This document shows positions 51,665-63,818 of a DNA stretch of 64,000 nt, in pieces. The position numbers and the translations under genes were made by a program. Location of the stretch: NCBI GenBank assembly GCA_946811695.1, contig OX328124.1, positions 82,774,923-82,838,922 of the forward strand. Direction: 5' to 3'. How positions within the stretch are numbered: the first letter of the stretch is position 1; each line of letters begins with the position of its first letter. The stretch comes from Gonocerus acuteangulatus. Taxonomy: Eukaryota; Arthropoda; Insecta; Hemiptera; Coreidae. The notes under the pieces were generated by a model, which was not told where the DNA came from, did no database searches, and saw nothing but the letters and a program-made list of their open reading frames with translations.

Positions 51665-54298
51665 CTATTAGGCTGGCAATTGTATATTAAAATGATTTAC
51701 TTTACAAATATTTACGAAGACATAATACAATAGCATGATCCAAGTCCATGTTCTTCTCTCATTTGAATAATCTTCGAACTTTTGATCTAAGGGTTCAACT
51801 CCATCTCTAGCTGTAACTCAATATTTCGATTTTTATTTATTTATTATATTTTTTTTTTTTTTTTCAATCTAGCGTTAAAATATTTGTCTAAAGGCGAAAG
51901 CTCTTCTCTAAGACCAAATGTGGACAACTTAAGATACTCCTTGTGAGCAGCTTACTACACGTCGGAAATCTAATTGAAAATAGGTAGGTCAAGGCATTAC
52001 TCCAGGACTTCCGCCTAGAACCGGACTCGCAACCCTCTCTGCTTACTGACCTTCACAAGTGTGACAGTCTCTTCAATATTATCACTATGTTATATCTAAC
52101 TGAGTATTTACTTCGAAAATAAGCTCTCCTCTTCTATCCCCAACTTGAAAAGCTGTGCGGAAACAGTACAAATTAACTTCATGATTATAGTTTAATTTTA
52201 TAAAAGTTTGTTTAAATGACCGACATCAAGGAACAGAACAATCTTCTCGGGTTCGAGTAATTTATACTTGCAATGAATCTGAGATAACCACAATACGTCG
52301 CTATGAATACACACAATTCACGTTTGAAGACAAGAAAAGGATAAAAAAAAAAAAATCCAGAGCAGCAATTTCGCCGTCTTAGCATGTTTTCGTGTAATGT
52401 TTTTCACTGGAGTAATTTCGAAATTTAGTTAGGAAACATTTAATATTTTGCTTTCAAACGTTTTACTATTCTTGTAGCAACTTTAATTTATACACCCCTC
52501 TTACTGTTAAGGAAATTTAAAAACCTGCCTGAAAGCACCACCTGTCTCTCTCTCGCACACTCTTTGTTTCTCGATTTCCGGTAGTTCTAAAGGAAAGCGT
52601 ATTACGAACTCAACATATAATTTTAAAAAACCTAGCCTCTAACAAATTTTTGGTGGCTAGTAGATTTTTGGTAACTATTAGATCTCACAAGTTTGTTAAT
52701 AACATACTTTTTTGTTTTAATACTTCCACTTTAAAAAAATACTAAATTTGACACAACTTGGTTTAAATAAATGTGGAACATTTGAAAATTGTTTTTGACT
52801 CTTCCTTGATTTCTGTTTACTACTTTATTTCTATTAATTTGATTTAAGACTTTGTTTCATCAAAAGAGGGGAAACAAGTCCGACCCGCAGGAACAGCTAA
52901 TATTTTGTGAACGATGTTAGGATCTATTCTAATCTTGAAGAAAAGCGATATTTTAGATGCCACAATACACGTAAAACTGGGAGTAGCCAACTCAATGCGG
53001 GAATGACAAGCCAGGATTTCCCAACCTGTTTCGAGATATTTTAAGAAAATCACAAAACTGCTCATATAATTTAATAAAATATATTTTTTTCTATTACTCC
53101 CTAAACTACTAACGTAATCCAAATGTGTATATGGTTGTCATTAATCCTCCATTTTGGGGTAACTTTCAAATATTTTAGAACATTCTAGTTTTTTTTTTTT
53201 TTTTTCCACTTTTCTCAAAAATGGGTATAGATATGATCTTGAAAGTTGTTTCATTTCATTCCCCACGCCAAATTAACTACAAAAAGTGTATCTGAGAGCT
53301 TATAAAAGCCAAGCAAGTAAAAAAAACTTCTAGTCATCACTTCCGATTTGCGTCCTCGGGTCGATGTCATAAGCGGGTTTAATTCCTATCGAGGAAGAAG
53401 GAAACAAGCTAATTGTCTACTTAGCGCCATTAAAAAAAAGAATTTCGTTTATAGCCTGCTGCTCAAATTCAGGAACATAAATATGTTTTCGGTCCACCCG
53501 ACAAACCTGTGTAATGTCTTCTTTTTCGTGACACTTTTTTGTAACGTTTTTTTTTCAGTTTAGTCATCGCTAGAGCATATTTATGCTAAAATGTTGAAAA
53601 CCCTTCGCTTATTTATCATTATTATTATTTTGTTGCCCCAAGATTCGCAGCAATCAGAAGACTGTAGTAGGTTATTATGATCTATGATTCACATCTGCAG
53701 ATCACTGCTCTGATAGCCTGCAATGAATCCAGGAAAAATCCTAAAGAATAATTACAAAACCACCACTTTCGCAACACATAGATAGTTTTATGCAGAGTTA
53801 ATATGTTTGTTTGAAAGGGCCACGGCAACCTTATACGTAAATCTTAATTGACACTGAAGTGTCCTGAATTTTCATTAGTCATACTTCATTCTGCCTTGTT
53901 TTCAATCATTGGACGAAGTATTCAACCTACCGCACCTTGTGACACCAGATCTGAAGGAGAGCCGTTGATATCGAATCATTAACCTTTCCCAATAGCTGAA
54001 GGAAGGTCACTTGAAATGAGCCTCATCATTAAAACTAATCTTTCAACAAGTTGAATAATCTCACTATTAAAATAAAAAGCACAAGAGATCAGAAGATGAA
54101 AAATTTGCGTTTAGAAACTAAAATGCAGGCGGTCCGTACATACTACTTACAACGGAATGCCCAAGAGAACATTTAGTCCAGGGCGCATATGTAAAATAAA
54201 AAAATAGCTGTACTTAAATGTTAAAGGGCACGATGATTTTTGCGAGAGTATCTTCGAAACAACACAAATAACAATAATTGATGCATGCGGAAATCTAA
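51665..54298. other. intergenic stretch without a supported gene
   Basis: AT-rich with T runs near 51850 and 53190. Positions 52860-53130 vaguely resemble decayed antisense family A sequence. Nothing else is recognised. Confidence 0.45.
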
Positions 54299-54306
54299 AA
54301 ATATAT

Positions 54307-54381
<75 letters not shown>

Positions 54382-54463
54382 CGTGATGGGGGAATAATAC
54401 ATACCAAGTTTCGTGGCGGAAAAACAAAAACTCTGGCGTGTATCGTGTTAACGGACACATATA

Positions 54464-54512
<49 letters not shown>
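54299..54512. repeat. two (TA)n tracts
   Basis: TA tracts at about 54299-54376 and 54467-54512. The Ile/Tyr-repeat frames here are artefacts. Confidence 0.9.
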
Positions 54513-54514
<2 letters not shown>

Positions 54515-54980
54515 TTTAAAAGGGGTCATTTTAGGTGTCTACTAGGTAGGATCGATAAAGATTCGAAGACATTTTTCAAAAATTCCGTCATGAGTGCAAC
54601 TTTAATAGCTACTTTCCTTCGGAGGAAAGTGCTAAAACATGTTTTTTTCTGCAAAGTTTCGGATTCTATAAAACTTTGTTCGAAAAATACTGTGTAAAAT
54701 ATAATTTTATACCTCGAAATCACACACCTTAATTAAGTCACTAATTTGAAAATAAAAGTATACAATTTTAACAAGAGTACAAAGTGGAGTTACATAGCAA
54801 TGTATATTGAATGAAAACAATTACAAATTTAGAAATTGTACCCACACTGGACACCGTGTTATAGATTTGACCACAAAATTTAATCAAACTATTCTATCCA
54901 AGACATTGAAAGCAACAAGAATCTATTCTTTTTTTTTTTTCAGTCTTAAATCTGAATTCTTCCTTGTAATAAAAAAAAAA

Positions 54981-54990
54981 ATATATAAAA
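54981..54990 (+). promoter_or_regulatory. possible TATA box of the serine protease gene
   Basis: ATATATAAAA lies 183 bases before the ATG at 55173. Its position suggests transcription starting near 55010-55020, but TA-rich sequence is common here. Confidence 0.3.
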
Positions 54991-55172
54991 CGTAATGACG
55001 AGAGCTAATGAGAGCTCACGTTATAATGATAGGAAGAAAGGAGGTACACCAATCCAGGACCTATGACCTTGGGGATTCACCGAAGCTCTTCATGACATCA
55101 TTATAGGAGAAGCGAATTACTGAGCCGACCTTGTGAGCGGAGCGGCCTGCTGAGAAAGGGTCAGTCGTCGAG

Positions 55173-55280
55173 ATGTTGCGGCTGTGTGGATACCTGGTCC
55201 TCGTTGGGCTCATACAATTCGTTCTCTGTTCACAGCAGCATTCTAGGGTCAAGAGGATTGTAGGAGGCTCACCTGCCGAG
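55173..55280 (+). CDS. first exon of a secreted trypsin-like serine protease
   Basis: 36 codons from ATG 55173 to the donor GAG/GTACAA, phase 0. MLRLCGYLVLVGLIQFVLCS is a typical signal peptide with a long hydrophobic core. A short propeptide follows, then the activation site KR/IVGGSPAE. IVGG is the mature N-terminus of S1 proteases, freed by tryptic cleavage. The catalytic His, Asp and Ser exons are not in the next 8.7 kb, so either intron 1 is long or the exon is orphaned. Substrate cannot be inferred. Confidence 0.75.
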
Positions 55281-56668
55281 GTACAATCTTACTAATTTAT
55301 TACTGGATTATAAATCTTTTAACACTTTATAAATAGAGTTTGTTTAAAAAATTTGAAAATTTATATTGATCTCTTTTTGCTGGGGATCAGGCAGAATATG
55401 TATACACTCTCACTGACTTCAAAGAAGAAACCCGGTCTGTTTACCTTCTTTACCTACATGAAGCACTTCTACAGTTTTATAGGTCTGAGAATTGTTCAGA
55501 ATTTATAGATAATTAATAAAATCAAAACATCCGACACTGAAGGGAGCAAACAATTTTTGATATTTTACTTATAAGGGGGCTAATGAGAGTAGAGATTTTG
55601 CAACAAACAGAATAAAAACATTGTTAGAGCCATCTAAGTTACAATATTACAATATACATCATGACAACATCACAAAATATGATGACTGATGTATAACATT
55701 GAACTCCTTCCACCCGTATGTAAAATTTCAAAGTATTTTATTGCTTCCGCGCTGGGATTTATTGGATTGTAATTTGGATTTCACATATTCTCTGGAAAGT
55801 CGTAAAACTTTAAAATGGTATGTGACTTGGTACAGTAGGGTGGGGTAGCATTCTAAGTAGGTACTGGACTCACCGGGGTCTCTTTAAATGAGAATTTCTC
55901 GACTCAAATTACTTTTGTCTTCACAACTTTGGTCGATATTTTGTTTTCATTTAAATTCAATCGTATAATTCTTGGATACTTTAAATTATTTTCAACATTT
56001 CAAATGTGTACCATTTGCCTCCGATGAGCTTATAACTGACAACATTTCGTAGTGCATTCAGATTTGGTATCTTTGATATATGATACGAAAAGATAACATG
56101 AAATGTGTTGATTTTATGTAAAGACGAAATCTTTATGTAATTTATATAGTTTATTTATGCTTTAAGGCTCTTAATGATAATGTATATGAAATCTACATTT
56201 TCCACGGTAGGAGTGTACCTACAAGTCTCCTTTTACGAGAGAAAAATTACAAAGTATTTCAATTCAATCATTAAGCTTTAACAAGTACATGAGATTTCAA
56301 ATTACATGAGCTACGTGAATAGTGTATTACTTTTCTGGCAAGAAAAGGTGCTTAAAAAATCTTTTAGATACTTCAGCTTTTCCTTGGGTAACCCTTCTCG
56401 TCGCATAAAAATTAAAAAAATATATATATAAAATACTACATAATCTCGTCATTACCTATAAATAAAGAAATGTCGAATACAAATGATTTTATTACTCTGA
56501 GATATGTTTTACACAAAAGTGAGAACGTATAAATAGAATAATTGGTGAAGAATTATATAATTTAATGTGCATCATAATCTAATTTAGCGTGTATAGTCGG
56601 GGAAAGCCATCGGAAATTATTACTGTGTTAAGAATATATAGGACTGGGTTTCCCAAATGTCATACCTA
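55281..56668 (+). other. downstream of the protease exon, no gene seen
   Basis: AT-rich presumed intron. No His, Asp or Ser box of a serine protease is visible. Confidence 0.5.
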
Positions 56669-56820
56669 AAGCGGCGGTCATACTAGGCTGCTTAGCAGCC
56701 GCCACTAACCAGCCGCTAGCTAGTAGCGCCAGCAGCCAGCGGATAAGCCGCGGCCACACTAGGCTGCCTACCAACCGCTACTAACCAGCCGCTAGCTAGT
56801 AGCGCCAGCAGCCAGCGGAT
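56669..56820. repeat. 76-bp GC-rich tandem duplication
   Basis: Two units start at 56669 and 56745, and a third start (AAGCC) at 56821 runs into the TA tract. Each contains AACCAGCCGCTAGCTAGTAG and CAGCAGCCAGCGGAT. They stand out as GC-rich. Confidence 0.9.
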
Positions 56821-56823
56821 AAG

Positions 56824-56825
<2 letters not shown>

Positions 56826-56881
<56 letters not shown>
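56826..56881. repeat. (TA)n tract left of the foldback
   Basis: About 56 bases of TA. Confidence 0.9.
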
Positions 56882-56886
<5 letters not shown>

Positions 56887-56986
56887 TATTCTTATAGATG
56901 ACCCAAAATATCAAAATTCTTTTTTATCCTAGGAGGCATGGGGTCATTAAAGCAGTCTTCCTATATTACACCACTTTATTTATTGG

Positions 56987-57031
56987 GCCCGACATGTTTC
57001 GTGCATCTTTTCTTCGCACCTCTTCAGGGGC
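56987..57031 (-). ncRNA. hammerhead ribozyme-like motif, left arm
   Basis: The - strand repeats the 45-base motif described for 57831-57875 without change in its core. Confidence 0.5.
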
Positions 57032-57202
57032 ACTTCTACAACGAAATATAATTTTTTGAACATCCACACAAACCTTTTGTCTACTATATTAAAACTACCA
57101 ATACGATCTTTGAACCGTTCCACAAAATGCATTAAAACATTATCATGCTCCATTAAATGTTACCCCTACCCTAAATATTGCAATAATTATAGCTAAATTA
57201 CA

Positions 57203-57242
<40 letters not shown>

Positions 57243-57419
57243 TTTTTATAAAAGGTGTTGAGTCCTACCTTGCAAGGAAGTCCTCCCGTTACCAACTACT
57301 CCCTCTGGAGTCCGGCTTAATACTAACCTTGTAAGTGGATTGCCAAAATGGCCCTGTCGTTATCTGTCCTTCGTTGTTGTCCTAGTTAAATCTACTCGTC
57401 AAATATATGTATATATATA

Positions 57420-57470
<51 letters not shown>

Positions 57471-57830
57471 TTTTGGGTAGACAAATTTTTGGGGTACAGA
57501 TACAACGAAGGACAGATAACGACAGGGCCATTTTGGCAATCTACTTACAAGGTTAGTATTAAGCAGGACTCCAGAGGGAGTACTTGGTAACGGGAGAACT
57601 TCCTTGCAAGGTAGGACTCAACACCTTTTATAAAAAAAAAAAAAAAAAAAAAAAAAATATGTAATTTAGCTATAATTATTACAATATTTAGGGTAGGGGT
57701 AACATTTAATGGAGCATGATAATGTTTTAATGCATTTTGTGGAACAGTTCAAAGGTCGTATTGATAGTTTTAATATAGTAGAAAAAAGGTTTGTGTGGAT
57801 GTTCAAAAAATTATATTTTGTTGTAGAAGT

Positions 57831-57875
57831 GCCCCTGAAGAGGTGCGAAGAAAAGATGCACGAAACATGTCGGGC
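57831..57875 (+). ncRNA. hammerhead ribozyme-like motif, right arm
   Basis: In order: helix I strand GCCC (57831-57834), core CTGAAGA (57835-57841), an extra G, helix II GTGC...GCAC, core GAAA (57862-57865), a very short helix III AC-AT-GT, the cleavage-type triplet GTC, then GGGC pairing with helix I. This is the order of a type I hammerhead with minimal stem III, as in Penelope-like elements. The extra G after the CTGANGA core could weaken or abolish cleavage. Confidence 0.5.
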
Positions 57876-57942
57876 CCAATAAATAAAGTGGTGTAATAAA
57901 GGAAGACTGCTTTAATGACCCCATGCCTCCTAGGATAAAAAA

Positions 57943-57945
<3 letters not shown>

Positions 57946-57993
<48 letters not shown>

Positions 57994-58003
57994 AAATGGG
58001 TAT

Positions 58004-58088
<85 letters not shown>

Positions 58089-58097
58089 GAGAGAGAT
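57946..58097. repeat. (TA)n and (GA)n tracts right of the foldback
   Basis: TA tracts at 57946-57991 and 58008-58053, then a GA tract at 58053-58097. Confidence 0.9.
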
Positions 58098-59242
58098 TAG
58101 TTCATTGCAGATAAAAAATATAGCCATTTATGGACTTCTGAAAATAATTGTACATTTGGGTGGTTCCTTTTTAAAAGTTTAAAAATCTATGATGAATATA
58201 TCGCTAGCCCTTAATACCAGTAAAAAATAAATAATTTGTCAATAGTAAGAAAAACACAGGGAAAATGCAAATGTATTTTTTAAATGCATTTGTTTCCCCG
58301 CAAAATATCCATTATTGAAACGGAGTTCCCTAAAAAACGAATATTTGGAAGGAACTTTGATGTATTTATTTTTAAAGCGTACAAAATTATATTTTACCCA
58401 TTTCTTATAGGTAAAATTTCAGGCCATTTTTAGGCAAATTATACTTTATAACCCAAATAACTATACACAATTACAAACTGTTAATTTTTGACGCCTGAGA
58501 GCATGTTATTTGCCAATTATTGCTGACTGATATGTCTAATATTTCCGTTAACACTACGTAGGCAAGTCTATATCGATGGTAACAGGGAATAAATTGGTAA
58601 GTTCGAAATATCATCTTTCTATTTGAGCTCTTTGACAGAGAATTAACAGAGAAACACATTTTTCTTACGAAGTGCAAAGAAAGTGATATTTTTATTAGTT
58701 TCAAACGATCAAGGCTGTGAGGTAGTGACGTTTTTAGACTAACATAGAGTACATAGTTATATCCATAGTAGATAATCATGTAGCACTTAAGTAATTTTGC
58801 CCATTTTCCGAATTACCTATTTATTCTCTGTGATCATCGATATAGAAATATAGAACTTCTGCCTAATTAGGGAAACTGGATAACCTTCTTATAAAAATAT
58901 CTTATACCCCCAAATTCTGAATTTACATGTATTAACTTCTGACTTTTTTTCTTTCTTGGCGATGGTTATTAACTAGCTATTAACCAAAGCATGGAATGCA
59001 AATATTTTGATCGTTTTTCCCGATAATGATTAAAAGAAAGATTTTTACCCTCCACTGGAATAATACCTGTGAGGTTTAAGAGACGAGAGGGAGAGAAAAG
59101 TCTGTAATTTCAATAATTATTCGTCAATTGATCCCACAGTTGTTTCCTTCAATTGTTCATGTTTCAACACTCAGATTCAATTCAGATATTGCAACATAAA
59201 TAACATTCGCATAAATACGCATTATTTCCAAAGCCCGGATTT
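58098..59242. other. AT-rich stretch without a supported gene
   Basis: I see nothing recognisable here. The - strand frame 58471-58779 has no family likeness. Confidence 0.5.
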
Positions 59243-59377
59243 TTAGCGCGGTTCCCCCATCCTTCCATGGGGACCTCATGACGCAATAGGGACCTTATAC
59301 GGTTGACCTCATGATGCAATACGGAAGTGCCAACTAGAAAATTTTACGTATCAGAACCCCTAGAGAACGAACATTTG

Positions 59378-59429
<52 letters not shown>

Positions 59430-59653
59430 CGTACTGTAGCTGCCTGGAAAATGGCCTGATTTTGATGAAAATTGTTACAAAACTCTTTCGTCTAAATTAA
59501 AAACTAAAATTCTCCACAAAAAATGTTCTGAGGAAATTTTCGATGGATTAAATTATGAGAAATAAGCCTGTAAAACTTACGGTAGATGGCTTACTTCCGT
59601 ACGGAAGTAGATTGTTTCTCTTTTTTAAATGGTTCTTTTTGCCTGTTGCCCTT
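59243..59653 (+). mobile_element. family A, partial copy
   Basis: Starts TTAGCGCGGTTCC and continues through the GGAAGTGCC-ACTAGAAAATT leader. A (TG)n tract (59393-59427) takes the place of the TA tract. It ends where the next copy begins. Confidence 0.75.
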
Positions 59654-59814
59654 TTAGCGCGGTTCCTCCCTCCCCCATAGGGAGGAACCCCGCTTATAAG
59701 GTTGATACAATAAAACAATCCGGAAGTGCCGACTAGAAAATTTTGCGTTTCAGAACCCCTAGAAACCGAAAATAACGGTGGTTCAAATTTGTATATATAT
59801 ATATATGTATATAT

Positions 59815-59880
<66 letters not shown>

Positions 59881-61396
59881 CTGTTCGCTCTCTAAATAGA
59901 AGACGAATGGTCCGATTTTGATGAAATTTGGTACAAAAATCTGTCGTCCAATTTGAAAGGTCAAGTTCGTTAACCAGCAAAATCCGCCCACTGGAAGATG
60001 GCGTTTGGGGCGAAATTCGCGCAGAAAAAATCGTAACGCTTACGTTTTTGAGTTCATAAGCTTGTAAGTACTCGTTTTATATGATTCCTGGGCTAGGAAA
60101 ACGAATGAAACCATTTTCAAGGCGATAGCTTTAACCGTTTTCGAGAAAATTGGAAAAATATTTTTTGAATACCATTTTTGGTTTGGGTACTTAGAATCAT
60201 GGGATTCAGTTGAAACATTGTCTGCATGTTCTACGTTCATCAAAACTAATATGTTGAAATTTTGGTTACGTTTGGAGTTATGGAAGGGTTAGAATAAAAT
60301 ATTTTATTAACAGACATAAAAAGTTTTAGTAACTTTGTTTACTTTCCTTAATATCTCGAAAAAGGTTGAGAATCTTGGTAATCGGAAGAATACCATTAGA
60401 AAGCTTATTAAATGCTCTAAAAAAAAAGGTTCTAATAAAAGTTTTGATTAGGCGATGTCAATCGGAGAAATAAGAGCTTAAAACTTTAAAGTAATTGATT
60501 TCGCTTATTCGAACTGTACTTTTTGTCTGTTTTTTATTCCTTGTTATTTTTTAATTGCTTATTGTTGTATAATGTATTTGAAAATAAAACAGGTTAAGAA
60601 AAATAAGAAAAACAATTTAATGTTAGAGATATGGACTTCCAAGATATATAGCTTTTCAACTGCCTAGCGTCCTTCCTAGGGAGGGTTCTTTGTCTTTGAT
60701 TTTGGTACTTAGAATTATGGGATACAGTTGAAACATTTTCTGCATGTTCGAGTTTCATCAACACTAATATGTTGAAATTTTTGTTACGTTTAGAGTAAAG
60801 GAAGGGTTAGAATAAAATATTTTATTAACAGACAAAAAAAGTTTTTATAACTTTGTATAATTTCGTTAGTATCTCGAAAACCGTTGACAATCTTGTGAAG
60901 CGGAAGATTACCATTCGGAAGCTTACTAAATGCTCTACAAAGAAGGTTCTGAAGAAACTTTTAATTAGGCGATGTCAATCGGAGAAAGAAGTGCTTAAAG
61001 CTTTAAATTAATTGATTTAGTTTATTCCAATGGTTCTTTTTGTCTGTTTTATTTCTTGTTATTTTTTAATTGCTTATAGTTGGATAATGTATTTGACAAT
61101 AAAACTGGTTAAGTAAAATAACAAAAACAATTTATTGTTAGAAATATAGATTTCCAAGATTCCAAGACCTTGTCACTAGCGGGTCTGTTTCTACTGTAGC
61201 GGACCCTTCCAGGTAAGATTGTAAATCATGACCTTTCAAGACTTTACTACTCACAAGAATGGCGTTAGTGACCTTAAGGGTTGACACGCCATTATAATAA
61301 TTAATTTAAAAAAAAAGACTGGTGGAACCAAAATAATAACTGCTTCTATTTTAATCTTTCCAAATTAGACTAGGGATATGAACGGAACGGCGCTAA
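59654..61396 (+). mobile_element. family A repeat, copy 2
   Basis: TTAGCGCGGTTCC at its start, GGAACGGCGCTAA at 61384-61396, and a TA tract at 59788-59876. It matches copy 1 closely through the first 600 bases and contains an internal duplication of the segment around GGTTAGAATAAAATATTTTAT. Not coding. Confidence 0.78.
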
Positions 61397-62097
61397 GATG
61401 ATGCAGTCCTGCGAGACGGACTTTTTTTTATTGCTTGTAATTTTTTTAATTGAATATAAGACGAATAATGTATTTAGCAATAAAACAGGTTACGTAAAAT
61501 TATAAACAATACATATCTCGTTATTAGAAATAGATCTTTCCGTGCGGAATGCCGTGTGAATACTTTTGTCTATGTTTACCTCAGTTTTTAATTAGTTGTT
61601 CTTTTTTCTCTGTTTGCCTTAGTTTTTAATTAGTTAATGTTATTTTAAGTGCATTTTTTTTCTTATAACATGAGAAGAATGTATTTTGAATTGACTTATA
61701 GAGCCATTCTAGATGGACAAGGGAGCCCAAGACCTGTGTGGATGCTAGTAGGGTTTATTGCACTCTATAAGTCAAGAGAGGTGACAGCTATCTTACCGAG
61801 GTTGTATTAAGACATGAAAAGTTTTGGTATCTTCGTATTTTAAATTGTATTTAACAGTAATATGAGTATTTTAGTACTTTGAATTGAATTTAACACTAAA
61901 ATGAATATTTTAGTAAAGACATTTAAGTAAATTAGAATCGTATTTGTAATAGCGTCTTCCCAGAGAGAATGTTGTTAGGACGCCGGAAGGAGTAATTTCC
62001 GCTTAGGATGCTGTTTCCTGTGTTTTGCCGACAATCTCGCTTTTCTTTGAGATTTCATTGGAATAGGTGTTTCACGATTAATCTAAACAAAGTGATA

Positions 62098-63039
62098 CAG
62101 TGGAACATGGATAATTCGAACTTCGAAATCGTCTTTAATTCGAATATTTCCCTCGGTCCGTAGAATTTACGGCATAAACAATGTAAAAAAATCGTGGTTA
62201 ATTCGAATAAAATTTTGGATAATTCGAATTTTTTACGAGTCTGTGCCTTCAATGGGAATTGGACAGAGAGGCGGTCGATCTTAAATCTTGTGAAAATATT
62301 CTCCCCTCGGGTAAGGAGGATAGTAAGATACGGATGTAGGGGTTCCTGGACAAGAAGCGCGGCGGTCTCATAGTCTAGTTCTTGGACTAGACTTGTTCTG
62401 AAAAGTGGTGGGTCGCGCTTCCTCCCTTCCAGGGGTTGTTATAGTTCCATCCTGTCGTTTTATCCTAGAATTCCCTCCCATCTTCATGTCTTATTCAGTT
62501 ATTTTTTTTCATTTCATTATAAGGGCTTCGCAACTAAGGCTATGAGGACGTCTTATTCAGTTATAAGTCAGTCCTAGATCTGTTGTATTATTCGTGTATT
62601 AATTTTTGGTGTACTGTGCAGTTCTGTGAGTTGTTGATTTTTGATGTCGAAGCCTAGAGGTTATAAAACTTTAACGTTGTCAGAGAAAATAGCTGCGATT
62701 CATGAAAATGAAAAAGGAATAAAGAAAACATGTGAAACTGCCAAGGATTTAACTGAAAAATAAATAAAAAATTCTTGCCCATGAAAATGACTTTTTTTCA
62801 AAACGATCGACTTTTATTTTCACTTTTTTGATCAATTATTTATTACTTATTTAAGTAATCATCAATTCATGAAATGTTTGTTTTTCTTTAAATAAAATGT
62901 ATTTTCTTTAAATTGAAAAAATTTGGTAATATGAAGTTCGATTTTTTAGCCCTTTATTTTCGAAAACTTTTGTAATTCGAATTTTGGATAATTCGAACTT
63001 TTTTTATGTCTAGGGGTTCGAATTATCCAAGTTCAACTG
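62098..63039 (+). mobile_element. pogo/Tigger-type DNA transposon, internally deleted
   Basis: Terminal inverted repeats begin CAGTGGAACATGGATAATTC and end with the inverse of CAGTTGAACTTGGATAATTC. The target duplication is TA on each side (62096-62097 and 63040-63041). Internal copies of GGATAATTCGAA lie near both ends. Only the start of a transposase gene remains. Confidence 0.85.
62644..62763 (+). pseudogene. truncated pogo-type transposase N-terminus
   Basis: 39 residues from MSKPRGYKTLTLSEKIAAI to a stop. It resembles the first helices of the CENP-B/psq-type DNA-binding domain that opens Tigger transposases. The DDE catalytic domain is missing. Confidence 0.65.
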
Positions 63040-63099
63040 TAACTGTTTCTATTCTTTGTCTTCAAAATTACACTAGGGATATGAACGGAACCGCGCTAA

Positions 63100-63640
63100 G
63101 ATGACTAATAAAAACATTTCTTTCATCAGTAGAATTGTTTACTTGAAAAAAGGAAACTAGCATCACAAGCATAGAGTTTATCGCTGACCTATTGCCTTCA
63201 AACTCATATTTTGAGGTCTTCCAAACCTGATAAAGTGATAAAAGCTAGATGTGATTTTCCTATTTATAAGAGGAAGGCTAGAATTTTAAGGTCAATGATT
63301 ATATCATTATATCAATATGAGTTTCCAAAATGTTAACCCTAGAATGTAAAATTGGGTAACTATAGGCTAGTTATTCTCTAAGCACCCAGTTGGAAACGTT
63401 TTGATTGATAAAGGTAAATAAATTCTCTTAATTATTAGAAGGTACGATTTGGTTTGCATATTGGTAAGTAGAAGAGATTAAGCTCAGAGGTTCAATATCT
63501 TCAATTTTCAATGCTCTTTCACTTATAGTACTTTCCAAAGAATGTACCTATTGAGGTTGCACTCATGAATGAATTTTTGAAAAATATCCTTCGATCCTAC
63601 CAACTTGATACCGATAATGACCCGCGTTAAAATGTATTTA
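63100..63640. other. no gene seen
   Basis: AT-rich. A phrase near 63545 (ATTGAGGTTGCACTCATGAA) also occurs near 41983, so part of this is repetitive. Confidence 0.5.
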
Positions 63641-63641
<1 letters not shown>

Positions 63642-63684
<43 letters not shown>

Positions 63685-63713
63685 TTCGGTATATATATAT
63701 ATATATATATATG
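63642..63713. repeat. (TA)n tracts
   Basis: Two TA tracts separated by GAAATTTCGG. Confidence 0.9.
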
Positions 63714-63818
63714 GTCATATCTATGACCGTTGTCAAGGAAAGATCTGGCCTTGGATATGGTTTCATTAGATTCCCCACGTTAGCTTTACGATTTGTTTCG
63801 CATGAATTTCGCCCAAAA

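Larger units (their letters stand above)
56916..57946. mobile_element. large foldback with a hammerhead-like motif in each arm
   Basis: The left arm 56916-57377 and right arm 57502-57946 are nearly perfect inverted copies around about 125 AT-rich bases. Each arm carries, from outside in, AGGAGGCATGGGGTCATT, the ribozyme-like motif, GGGTAGGGGTAACATTTAATGG in either sense, a poly-T or poly-A run, and GGTGTTGAGTCC. TA tracts flank both ends. Penelope-like elements carry such ribozyme motifs in their terminal repeats and can have inverted copies, so that origin is plausible. No RT or endonuclease is present. Confidence 0.85.
61400..63099 (+). mobile_element. family A, copy 3, interrupted by a pogo-type element
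   Basis: Family A sequence resumes after copy 2 and runs to ATCTAAACAAAGTGATA (62097). It continues after the insertion with ACTGTTTCTATTC and ends GGAACCGCGCTAA at 63087-63099. Copy 1 has the uninterrupted order ATCTAAACAAAGTAATAACT. Confidence 0.65.
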
